Positions 1 through 5,802 of a DNA stretch of 5,873 nt are shown here, piece by piece. Each line of letters starts with the position of its first letter. Within the stretch, counting starts at the first letter, position 1. The translations under genes were made by a program, and so were the position numbers. The DNA comes from Clostridiales bacterium (GTDB taxonomy: Bacteria > Bacillota > Clostridia > Oscillospirales > Oscillospiraceae), in contig DPHR01000025.1 of the NCBI GenBank assembly GCA_003522945.1, positions 1,412 to 7,284 on the forward strand, written 5' to 3'. The notes below the pieces were generated by a model. The model made no database searches. It saw nothing but the letters and a program-made list of their open reading frames with translations, and was not told the DNA's origin.

Positions 1-659
1 CCGCCGTAAGCGGGAACGGCTCGCTCTCCGTCGGGCTGAACTATGTGACCGTGACCGTCACCGCCGGGAACGGCGCGCAGAGGGTGTATACGCTCGCCGT
101 CACGCGGCAGGCGCAGGACACCGCCGCGCAGCCGACAAGCGACAACCATGTCGATACGACCGAGCCGGAGATCCCGGAGGCGACGCCTGCCGCCGGTCGG
201 ACGATCTTCACCGCGGAGGGGAGAACGTACACGATCCTCGACGCCGCGATGCTCTCCGTCCGGCCGCCGGAGGGCTGCGTTCTCGGCAATTATGCGCTGC
301 TCGGCAGCGTGTGCCGGGCGTATCTGCCGGAGGACGGGGGAGAGTACGTTGTGTTCTACGCGCGGCCCGAGGGCGGCGAGCCGGGACTTTATATCTACGA
401 TACGCGCGAGGAAACGATGCAGCGCTACGGCCTTATCACCGTGCCGGAGGCGGCAACACCGTCGCCCTCGCCGACCGCTGAGCCGACGCCATCGCCTGCG
501 CCGGAGACGCCGGATGCTTCGGATGCGGAGATCGAAAATCTCCGCTGGACGGTCACGGTGCTCGCCGTAGCCGCTGCCGTGCTCTTCATCGGCGCGGCGG
601 TGCTCGGCACGCTCCTCATCCGCAGCATCACCCGCCCGGTGCGGAAAGTGAAAAGATAA
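1..659 (+). CDS. Cadherin-like domain surface protein, C-terminally membrane anchored (5' end missing)
   Basis: The reading frame is open from base 3 to the TAA at 657-659 (218 residues seen) and continues off the left edge. Residues 1-35 end in VTVTAGNGAQRVYTLAVTR, which fits the last strands of the cadherin-like beta-sandwich family (Pfam Cadherin-like, PF12733; pattern tVtaedG..k.Ytl.vtR). An acidic, Thr/Pro-rich spacer follows, then a globular region at about residues 67-147 rich in Tyr and Gly that I do not recognise. A Pro/Ser/Thr linker (about 150-174) resembles a wall-spanning spacer. A hydrophobic segment (about 181-207) and a basic tail ending RPVRKVKR predict one membrane helix with the tail inside and the rest outside. 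There is no LPxTG motif. A full-length protein would be expected to have a signal peptide and probably further domains upstream. A role in surface binding or scaffolding is inference; ligand unknown. The next gene begins 64 bases on, across a hairpin. Confidence 0.8.
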   Translation, partial: AVSGNGSLSVGLNYVTVTVTAGNGAQRVYTLAVTRQAQDTAAQPTSDNHVDTTEPEIPEATPAAGRTIFTAEGRTYTILDAAMLSVRPPEGCVLGNYALLGSVCRAYLPEDGGEYVVFYARPEGGEPGLYIYDTREETMQRYGLITVPEAATPSPSPTAEPTPSPAPETPDASDAEIENLRWTVTVLAVAAAVLFIGAAVLGTLLIRSITRPVRKVKR

Positions 660-701
660 AAACCATGCCGTATGCGTGCGATCTGCGCATACGGCCGGTT
701 T
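660..701. terminator. Strong hairpin between surface-protein gene and GNAT gene, terminator-like
   Basis: A perfect 10-bp stem, GCCGTATGCG (667-676) with CGCATACGGC (686-695) and a 9-nt loop, sits on an outer 5-bp stem AAACC (660-664) with GGTTT (697-701), separated by a small AT/C internal loop. It starts right after the TAA at 657-659, the usual place for a terminator. On the + strand the T run is only three bases. On the minus strand the stem is followed by GGTTTTTATCTTTT, a better U-tract. It could terminate in both directions, or only weakly for the + strand genes. Confidence 0.6.
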
Positions 702-723
702 GCGTAGAGAAAGGAAGAGAGAA

Positions 724-1176
724 ATGGCCGATCCCGCCAGTGTGCGCGTCGTGGACGAAGAGATTTCGCTCGTGCCGTATTACCCGAATGAGGAAACGGC
801 GCTTCCGTGGTATCAGGATCCGGACGTGTGCCGTCAGGTCGATAACATCGACCATGTTTATACGAGCGAGCGGCTCAACGCCATGTATAAGTATCTGAGC
901 ACACACGGGGCATGCTATTATATATCGTACCGCGGCGTTCTGGTGGGCGACGTGTCGCTGCGAAATAGCGGCGAGCTCGCCATCGTGATCTGCAGGCAAT
1001 ACCAGAACCGGCACATCGGCCGCCGGTGTGTCCGCGCCATGCTCGATCTTGCCCGCGAAAAGGGCATGGAGCGCGTGACGGCGAACATCTATTCGTTCAA
1101 CACGCAGAGCCGGAATATGTTCCTCTCGCTCGGCTTCCGGGAGACCGGCAGGGAGTGGTTCGCGCTCGAGCTTTGA
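724..1176 (+). CDS. GNAT-family N-acetyltransferase
   Basis: A 150-residue protein, the usual length of a single-domain GNAT enzyme, which moves an acetyl group from acetyl-CoA to an amine. The start is the ATG at 724, 8 bases after AAGGA (711-715). An in-frame GTG-type start at 676 would lie inside the hairpin and adds a basic, non-homologous leader, so it was rejected. The N-terminal half has a WYQDPDV segment (29-35) like the RimJ/RimL-type subgroup. The acetyl-CoA loop (motif A) is QNRHIGRRC at 94-102, with Arg where Gly/Ala usually closes the (Q/R)xxGx(G/A) pattern. The following helix is VRAMLDLAREKG. Motif B is NTQSRNMFLSLGF (126-138), matching the family's N..S...y..lGF. The fold is secure; the substrate (protein N-terminus, antibiotic, or small amine) cannot be told. 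No clear promoter precedes it, so it may depend on read-through past the 660-701 hairpin. Confidence 0.88.
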   Translation: MADPASVRVVDEEISLVPYYPNEETALPWYQDPDVCRQVDNIDHVYTSERLNAMYKYLSTHGACYYISYRGVLVGDVSLRNSGELAIVICRQYQNRHIGRRCVRAMLDLAREKGMERVTANIYSFNTQSRNMFLSLGFRETGREWFALEL

Positions 1177-1188
1177 ACGCGGCTTTTC

Positions 1189-1217
1189 TGGACAAACGGT
1201 GTGCGCTGTGCTATGCT
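1189..1217 (+). promoter_or_regulatory. Vegetative-type promoter with extended -10 for the SPFH/glycan operon
   Basis: The -35 element TGGACA (1189-1194) is one base from TTGACA. The spacer is exactly 17 bases (1195-1211) and the -10 is TATGCT (1212-1217), preceded by TGC (1209-1211), an extended -10 element. Transcription would begin near 1223-1225, about 45 bases before the hflK-like ATG. It lies in the only sizeable gap before the five-gene run. Seen directly as a motif; activity is inferred. Confidence 0.65.
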
Positions 1218-1218
1218 G

Positions 1219-1252
1219 TTATACGGCGGAGCAGACGTTTTCCGCCGCATAA
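1219..1252 (+). promoter_or_regulatory. Dyad/hairpin in the 5' leader of the operon
   Basis: CGGCGGA (1224-1230) pairs with TCCGCCG (1241-1247) around a 10-nt loop. The stem extends past one A/C mismatch by TTAT (1219-1222) with ATAA (1249-1252). It begins at the predicted transcription start and ends three bases before the ribosome site. It could be a protective 5' mRNA stem-loop, or, as DNA, a repressor operator overlapping the start site. Neither can be chosen from sequence alone. Confidence 0.5.
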
Positions 1253-1254
1253 AG

Positions 1255-1261
1255 AAAGGAG
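1255..1261 (+). promoter_or_regulatory. Ribosome binding site of the hflK-like gene
   Basis: AAAGGAG lies 6 bases before the ATG at 1268. It fixes this start, and so keeps the first of two N-terminal membrane segments in the protein. Confidence 0.85.
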
Positions 1262-1267
1262 AATCCC

Positions 1268-2299
1268 ATGAGCCTTATCACACTCATCCTCGTCCTTGCG
1301 GCGGCGGCCGTGCTCATCGTGCTCGGCACCACGCGCAAAAAGGACGGCGGCGACGGGAAAAAGACCCTGCCGCGCACGATCGTGACGGCCGCGGCGGTGC
1401 TCGTGCTCGTCGGCGCGCTGGGCTTCGGCTCGGTGTACCAGCTGCAGGAGGACGAATACGCCGTTATCACCACGTTCGGCAAGCCGTCCGTTGTGAGCAC
1501 GTCCGGCCTCAAGTTCAAGATCCCCATCATCCAGCAGAAAACCATCGTCAGCAAGGCGACGCAGGGCTTTGCTCTCGGCTACGATCTGCGCACGAACGTG
1601 AACAACGAGGACGAATCGCTCATGATCAGCGTGGACTTCAACTTCGTCAACGTGGATTTCTATGTGGAATACCGCGTGGACGATCCGGTGAAGTACCTTT
1701 ATAACAGCGAAGAGCCGGAAGCCATTTTGAAAATGCTCTGCCAGAGCTATATCCGCGATACGATCGGCCTTTACGGCGTGGACGATATCATCACGACCGG
1801 CAAGGCGGAGATCCAGGGCGTCATCCGCGACAAGATCAGCACCCGTCTCGAGCAGGAGGATATCGGTCTTGTGCTCGTGAACATCGCCCTGCAGGACGCC
1901 GAGCCCCCCACGCTCGAGGTGCAGCAGGCGTTCAAGGCGGTGGAGACCTCCAAGCAGGAGGCGGAGACCGCCATCAACAATGCGAACAAGTACGCCAACG
2001 AGCAGCTGCCCGCCGCCAAGGCGAACGCGGACGAGATATTGCAGCAGGCCGAGGCCTACAAGGAGTCCCGCATTGCCGAGGCCGAGGGTCAGGCCTCGCG
2101 CTTCACGGAGCTGTACGCCGAATACTCCAAGTATCCGGAGATCACGCGCCAGCGCCTGTTCTATGAAATGATCGCCAAGGTGTTCCCGGATATGAAGATC
2201 GTTATCACCGGCAGGGACGGCAGCACGCTGCAGACCGTTCTCCCGCTCGAGAGCTTCACCGGCACGAACACAACGACCACGACAGGGGAGGAGCCGTAA
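1268..2299 (+). CDS. hflK: HflK-like SPFH-domain membrane protein
   Basis: A 343-residue SPFH (stomatin/prohibitin/flotillin/HflK/C) protein. In well-studied bacteria HflK pairs with HflC in a membrane cage around the FtsH protease and modulates it. Two hydrophobic segments are seen, about 3-20 and 37-57, joined by a Lys-rich loop. The SPFH core starts near residue 59 (QEDEYAVITTFGK, then SGLKFKIPI at 79-87). The C-terminal half carries the HflK-type signature: PPTLEVQQAF (213-222), an Ala/Glu-rich helix with AYKESRIAEAEGQASRF (263-279) and YPEITRQRLFYEMI (289-302). A Thr-rich tail ends the protein. By the positive-inside rule the Lys-rich loop is cytoplasmic and the SPFH domain outside, as in E. 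coli HflK, but the extra first helix would put the N-terminus outside as well. The start is fixed by AAAGGAG. The hflC-like gene follows after 2 bases, which supports the HflK assignment. Orthology is by pattern, not by search; ftsH is not in the window. Confidence 0.85.
   Translation: MSLITLILVLAAAAVLIVLGTTRKKDGGDGKKTLPRTIVTAAAVLVLVGALGFGSVYQLQEDEYAVITTFGKPSVVSTSGLKFKIPIIQQKTIVSKATQGFALGYDLRTNVNNEDESLMISVDFNFVNVDFYVEYRVDDPVKYLYNSEEPEAILKMLCQSYIRDTIGLYGVDDIITTGKAEIQGVIRDKISTRLEQEDIGLVLVNIALQDAEPPTLEVQQAFKAVETSKQEAETAINNANKYANEQLPAAKANADEILQQAEAYKESRIAEAEGQASRFTELYAEYSKYPEITRQRLFYEMIAKVFPDMKIVITGRDGSTLQTVLPLESFTGTNTTTTTGEEP
2285..2293 (+). promoter_or_regulatory. Ribosome binding site of the hflC-like gene, inside hflK
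   Basis: GGGGAGGAG lies within the last codons of the hflK-like gene, 8 bases before the ATG at 2302. It is a strong site, and its position suggests that the two partner proteins are translated in step. Confidence 0.75.
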
Positions 2300-2301
2300 T
2301 T

Positions 2302-3192
2302 ATGGAAAATAATAACACCCGCCGTCCCGCCCACGTCGGCCGGACGATCCTTATCGCGGTGCTCGCCGTTGTGATCCTCGTGCTGCTTTTGAGCAGCTTG
2401 TACGTCGTACAGCCGAACGAATACGGCGTCGTGCGCCAGTTCGGCGCGGTCGTTGATGTAAAGAGCGAGCCGGGACTGTATTTCAAGATCCCCTTTGTGC
2501 AGGAGATGAGCACGCTCCCCAATACGGTGCTGCTCTATGACCTGCCCGTGAGCGATATGATCTCCGCGGATAAGACGACCCTTATTGCCGACTGCTTTGC
2601 CATCTGGCGCATCGAGGACCCGCGCCTCTTCATCGAAACGCTCTCCGGCAGCGTATCCAATGCCGAGGGGCGCATCAATGCGAACGTGTATAACGCGCTC
2701 AAAACCGTGCTCTCGTCCATGACACAGGCGGAGATCATCTCCGGGCGCGACGGCACGCTCGTGCGCACCGTCATGGCGACGATCGGCGATTCCTTCGACC
2801 GCTACGGCATTGAGCTCATCGCCGTGGAGACGAAGAAGATCGACCTTCCGGACGATAACAAATCCGCAGTGTTCAGCCGCATGATCTCCGAGCGCAACAA
2901 CATTGCCGCGGGCTATCTTGCCGAGGGCGAGAGCCGCGCCAAGGAGATCCGCAACGAGGCCGACAAGCAGGTGCAGATCCTCCTCGCCAACGCCGACGCG
3001 ACCGCCGCCACGGTGCGCGCCGAGGGCGACGCGGAGTATATGCGCATTCTCTCCGAGGTGTACGACTCGCCGGAGGAAGCCGAGTTCTATACGTTTATGA
3101 TCGCGCTCGACGCGCTGCAGGCGTCCATGACCGGTGCGGAAAAGACGCTGATCCTCGACGCCGACAGCCCGATCGCGAAGCTATTCTATTAA
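2302..3192 (+). CDS. hflC: HflC-like SPFH-domain membrane protein
   Basis: A 296-residue partner of the upstream HflK-like protein. After a short basic N-terminus (RRPAHVGR, 7-14) there is one membrane helix at about 15-35, then the SPFH core: VVQPNEYGVVRQFGAV (35-50), EPGLYFKIPFVQ (56-67) and the strand ending FAIWRIEDP (99-107). The HflC-type part has IDLPDDNKSAVFSRMISER (180-198), then an Ala/Glu-rich helix with YLAEGESRAKEIRNEAD (205-221) and RAEGDAEYMRIL (239-250). The end, EFYTFMIALDAL (261-272) and ILDADSPIAKLFY, lines up by eye with the end of E. coli HflC, including the near-terminal aromatic residues. E. coli HflC is somewhat longer, chiefly through a mid-protein insertion missing here. 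Topology is N-inside with SPFH outside. The protein is expected to alternate with HflK in a ring or cage; that is family knowledge, not visible in the DNA. A glycosyltransferase gene starts 4 bases downstream. Confidence 0.87.
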   Translation: MENNNTRRPAHVGRTILIAVLAVVILVLLLSSLYVVQPNEYGVVRQFGAVVDVKSEPGLYFKIPFVQEMSTLPNTVLLYDLPVSDMISADKTTLIADCFAIWRIEDPRLFIETLSGSVSNAEGRINANVYNALKTVLSSMTQAEIISGRDGTLVRTVMATIGDSFDRYGIELIAVETKKIDLPDDNKSAVFSRMISERNNIAAGYLAEGESRAKEIRNEADKQVQILLANADATAATVRAEGDAEYMRILSEVYDSPEEAEFYTFMIALDALQASMTGAEKTLILDADSPIAKLFY

Positions 3193-3196
3193 AAAA

Positions 3197-4276
3197 TTGA
3201 ACATTCTCTATCTCATCAGCTACGCCGGGAAGGCAGGAACGGAAAAGTACGTCGAAAACCTGATGCGGACGTATTCCGCGCAGGGACACCGCTGCTTCCT
3301 TGCCTACATGGACGGCGGAGAGCTCGCGGAAAAGGCAAAGGCTCTCGGCTGCGGCGTGTTCCGGCTCGACCTGCGCGCCGCGCACGCGCTCGCCGCGGCG
3401 AAGAGCATTGCCTGGCTGTGCGCGGAAAACGGCATCGACGTTATCCACGCGCAGTACCCGCGGGAAAATGTGATCGCCGTGCTCTCACGCCTCTGGCGGC
3501 GGGAGACGCGCGTCGTGTTCACGAGCCATCTTACGGTGCGCCAGAGCTTCCTCTGGCGTGCCGTCAACCGGCGCATCACACCGCACGATGCCGCGTGCAT
3601 TGCGGTTTGTACGCAGGGGGCGAACCTTCTGCGCGAAAACGGCGTCAAAGAAGAGAAGGTCCGCGTGATCTTCAACGGCGTTGCGCCGAAGCCCCTGCCG
3701 CCGCGGCGAAACGTCATCCGGACGGAGTTCACGCTGCCGGAGGATTGCTTCGTCTTTCTCACCATGGCGCGCTATGCGCCGGAAAAGGGGCTTTTCTTCC
3801 TGCTGGACGCGCTTGCGCAGCTCAAGGAGCGCACGGACGCTCCGTTTGCTTGTCTCATCGCGGGCGACGGAGAGCTTTTTGACGCCGTGGGCGAGGGCAT
3901 CCGCGAGAGGGGCCTTGACGAAAACGTCATCCGCGCGGGCTACCGCACGGACGCCGAAGCGCTGATGTGTTCCTCGGACGTCTACGTGAGCAGCGCGCTG
4001 TATAACGAGGCCATGAGCTTTGCCGCGCTCGAAGCGATGGAATGCGGTCTGCCGCTCGTTATGACGGACGTCGGCGCGGGCGCGGATCTCGCTGACGGCT
4101 GCGGGGAATGCGTGCCGCCCGGCGACGCGAGCGCTCTGTGCGATGCGCTGCACCGGCTCATGACGGACGGGATGTACCGCCGCACCTGCGGCGAAAACGC
4201 ACGCCGCCGTGCCGTGACGGAGTTTGACCTCATGCGCCAGACGGAAGAGCTGCTCGCGCTTTATCAAAAAGGGTAA
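3197..4276 (+). CDS. GT4-family (GT-B fold) glycosyltransferase
   Basis: A 359-residue retaining-type glycosyltransferase, full length for the family. The N-terminal Rossmann half opens with MNILYLISYAGKAGTEKYV, a first beta strand and glycine turn that must be kept, so the TTG at 3197 is taken as the start; the first in-frame ATG would begin only at residue 23 and cut this off. The interdomain region has HAQYPREN (84-91). The C-terminal donor-binding half shows ARYAPEKGLFFLLDAL (191-206; R192 and K197 at the expected diphosphate-contact positions), LIAGDGEL (220-227) and AGYRTDAEALMCSSDVYVSSA (247-267, split here). The EX7E motif is E271 and E279, followed by ECGLPLVMTDVGAGADL (282-298). No membrane helix is seen, so it should act in the cytoplasm or at the inner membrane face on a nucleotide-sugar donor. 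Sugar and acceptor are unknown. It sits 4 bases after hflC with no good ribosome site, which suggests coupled, low-level translation. Confidence 0.87.
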   Translation: MNILYLISYAGKAGTEKYVENLMRTYSAQGHRCFLAYMDGGELAEKAKALGCGVFRLDLRAAHALAAAKSIAWLCAENGIDVIHAQYPRENVIAVLSRLWRRETRVVFTSHLTVRQSFLWRAVNRRITPHDAACIAVCTQGANLLRENGVKEEKVRVIFNGVAPKPLPPRRNVIRTEFTLPEDCFVFLTMARYAPEKGLFFLLDALAQLKERTDAPFACLIAGDGELFDAVGEGIRERGLDENVIRAGYRTDAEALMCSSDVYVSSALYNEAMSFAALEAMECGLPLVMTDVGAGADLADGCGECVPPGDASALCDALHRLMTDGMYRRTCGENARRRAVTEFDLMRQTEELLALYQKG

Positions 4277-4278
4277 AC

Positions 4279-4295
4279 CAGCCGCGCTGCGGCTG
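4279..4295 (+). other. Small GC hairpin after the glycosyltransferase stop
   Basis: CAGCCGC (4279-4285) pairs perfectly with GCGGCTG (4289-4295) around a 3-nt loop, two bases after the TAA at 4274-4276. It is followed by A-runs, not T-runs, through 4320, so it is not a classic intrinsic terminator on the + strand. It may mark an mRNA processing or stability site between the third and fourth genes. It lies in the longest gap inside the operon (56 bases). Confidence 0.4.
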
Positions 4296-4332
4296 AAAAA
4301 AGGTATAAAAAAGAAAAGAGTGATTGCAAACG

Positions 4333-4743
4333 ATGAAACGCACCGTAATGACCGTGCTGCTGTCGGTGATCCTTGTCATCGGCGTCGTGTGCGGCGTCTA
4401 CTTTCTGAAGCAGGCGGCGGCTCTCCGTGCCGACGGCGAGAGCGCCGTGGCCTCGGCGCAGGAGACGCTCGCCGCGGCACAGACGCGGCACGACGCCGTT
4501 GATCCCGAGACCGAGACTGGTGCCGCCGCATGGACGGCGGCGGAGCAGGAGGTCTTTGGCGAAACGCAGGAAAAGATCGACGCGCTCAAAGCCGACAACG
4601 CCGCGCTCGACGAATCGATCGCGGCAGTGGAAAAGGAAGTCGAAACGAAGCTCGCGGACGAGGACACCGCGTACTACAATTCCGTCTACGAGGAAATGCA
4701 GAAGGGAGTGGATCAGGTTGAAGAATACCTTAAAGGTAATTAA
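4333..4743 (+). CDS. Small single-pass membrane protein with coiled-coil ectodomain
   Basis: A 136-residue protein that I do not recognise as a named family. A short basic N-terminus (MKRT) and a hydrophobic helix at about 5-25 predict N-inside, C-outside. Residues about 28-134 are strongly helical: Ala/Glu/Lys-rich with heptad-like spacing (for example KIDALKADNAALDESIAAVE, 81-100) and few helix breakers except a short DAVDPETETG patch (54-63). The layout resembles bitopic coiled-coil envelope proteins such as the FtsL/DivIC type, but no sequence signature supports that identity. The start could be the ATG at 4333 or an in-frame TTG at 4324; purine-rich AAAAGAG (4314-4320) is 3 bases from the TTG and 12 from the ATG, so neither spacing is ideal. 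The last 26 bases overlap the deacetylase gene, whose N-terminus has the same helix-plus-coil plan. A stalk or partner role for that enzyme is inference. Confidence 0.75.
   Translation: MKRTVMTVLLSVILVIGVVCGVYFLKQAAALRADGESAVASAQETLAAAQTRHDAVDPETETGAAAWTAAEQEVFGETQEKIDALKADNAALDESIAAVEKEVETKLADEDTAYYNSVYEEMQKGVDQVEEYLKGN
4703..4708 (+). promoter_or_regulatory. Ribosome binding site that fixes the deacetylase TTG start
   Basis: AGGGAG, inside the preceding gene, lies 9 bases before the TTG at 4718. No ATG or GTG in that frame fits as well between here and the membrane helix, so this site decides the start. Confidence 0.7.
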
Positions 4744-5785
4744 CTATGTTCTGCTCGGCCTCGCGCTCGTCGCGGTGGGATTCGGCGTGTTTGCCTTTTT
4801 CCAGTATCGCGCCGTGCCGATCGCGGAATACGAATCCAGCGCCGCCGATCTTCGCGCGCAGGCGCAGCTCGTCGATGAAAGCACCGACAAGCTCAGCGAG
4901 GACATGAAGGCGCAGCAGGACGCGCTGCGTGAGGACATTTCGCAGGGCGGCGACGAGGGCAAGACGCTCGCTTCCGATCTCGCCGCGGCGCTCTCCGATA
5001 ACGAGGATAAGACCGCGCAGCTTGAAGAGCTTCGCGCCGAGAACGAACGGCTCGATAACATCGTGGAAGAGACGCTTGCCAAGCGGCGCGAGTATGCTTC
5101 CAAGATCCGCGAGCTGGAGGAAAAGGTGCAGGCCGGCGAAACGGATATCAAGATCTGCTACTGGACATTTGACGACGGCCCCACGCGCCTCACCACGCAG
5201 GTGCTCGACAAAGCCAAGGAGCTGGGCGTCCATGTGACGTTCTTCACCTCGCACGAGGCGAACGAATCCGAGGACGAGCCCGAAATGCTTCGCCGCGAGT
5301 TTGCCGAAGGCCACGCGGTCGCCAACCATACATACTCCCACCAGTTCGCTGCCATGGGCAATCTCTACCAGAAGACCGAGGGTCTGATCGAAATGATCCA
5401 AAAACAGGACGAGTGGGTGTACGAATGCACCGGCTTCCATACGGAGATCTTCCGCTACCCCGGCGGCTCGGCGTGGGCCAAGGCGCTGCTCGGCACCGAC
5501 CCGACCGAGGCCGTCAAGGAAGCGGGCTACGAGTGGATCGAATGGTCGTGCGACGTGTTCGATAACGGCGTCGCCGGAAAGACCGCCGATGAGATTCAGA
5601 GCATGGCTGTCTGGCAGGTAAAGCAGCTCGACATTGCGGTCCTGCTCAGCCACGACTGGAACGCCAACACGCTCATCGCGTTCCCGGGCGCTGTCAAGCA
5701 GCTGCAGGACGCGGGCTATGTGTTCCTGCCGCTCTATCCCGAATCGGTCACCATGGGCGAGAATACAAAGATCAAATTCAGCTGA
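4718..5785 (+). CDS. Membrane-anchored polysaccharide deacetylase (NodB/CE4 domain) with coiled-coil stalk
   Basis: A 355-residue enzyme starting at TTG 4718. The frame stays open far upstream, but there it runs antiphase through the previous gene as Arg-rich nonsense; the membrane helix begins just after this TTG. Residues about 8-28 form an uncleaved-looking signal anchor, followed by about 100 residues of coiled coil (36-139) and then the NodB homology domain (about 145-340). The catalytic motifs are all present: TFDDGP (150-155, catalytic-base and metal Asp152/Asp153), HTYSH (204-208, metal-binding His204 and His208), RYPGGS (246-251), DVFD (279-282) and LLSHDW (309-314, His312). CE4 enzymes remove N- or O-acetyl groups from peptidoglycan, chitin-like or xylan-like polymers. 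Membrane anchoring and the upstream glycosyltransferase favour an envelope glycan or peptidoglycan substrate, which is inference. Peptidoglycan deacetylation often gives lysozyme resistance. The gene overlaps its upstream neighbour by 26 bases and is followed by the operon-end hairpin. Confidence 0.9.
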   Translation: MKNTLKVINYVLLGLALVAVGFGVFAFFQYRAVPIAEYESSAADLRAQAQLVDESTDKLSEDMKAQQDALREDISQGGDEGKTLASDLAAALSDNEDKTAQLEELRAENERLDNIVEETLAKRREYASKIRELEEKVQAGETDIKICYWTFDDGPTRLTTQVLDKAKELGVHVTFFTSHEANESEDEPEMLRREFAEGHAVANHTYSHQFAAMGNLYQKTEGLIEMIQKQDEWVYECTGFHTEIFRYPGGSAWAKALLGTDPTEAVKEAGYEWIEWSCDVFDNGVAGKTADEIQSMAVWQVKQLDIAVLLSHDWNANTLIAFPGAVKQLQDAGYVFLPLYPESVTMGENTKIKFS

Positions 5786-5802
5786 TATACACATAACGCA
5801 GA

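Noticed and set aside
440..535. Repetitive Pro/Ser/Thr-coding stretch considered as a DNA tandem repeat
   Set aside because: Codons vary and no fixed unit length repeats; it is a low-complexity linker, not a tandem array.
676..723. Upstream extension of the GNAT gene
   Set aside because: It would begin inside the hairpin and adds a basic leader with no family counterpart; the ATG at 724 has a good ribosome site.
1201..1704. Plus-strand open frame overlapping the promoter and the start of hflK
   Set aside because: Arg/Gly/His-rich translation in a shifted frame over a clear SPFH gene; it would run through the ribosome site.
3485..4267. Open minus-strand frame of 260 codons opposite the glycosyltransferase
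   Set aside because: A compositional shadow of the GT4 gene; rich in His/Arg/Ala with no recognisable fold or start signal.
4304..4309. TATAAA as a -10 box for an internal promoter before the coiled-coil gene
   Set aside because: No -35-like sequence lies 16-18 bases upstream (GC hairpin there) and there is no TGn extension; the stretch is simply A-rich.
4427..4717. Upstream extension of the deacetylase frame
   Set aside because: It encodes an Arg/Ser/Pro-rich stretch antiphase to the coiled-coil gene. The TTG at 4718, with AGGGAG 9 bases before it and the membrane helix just after, is the better start.
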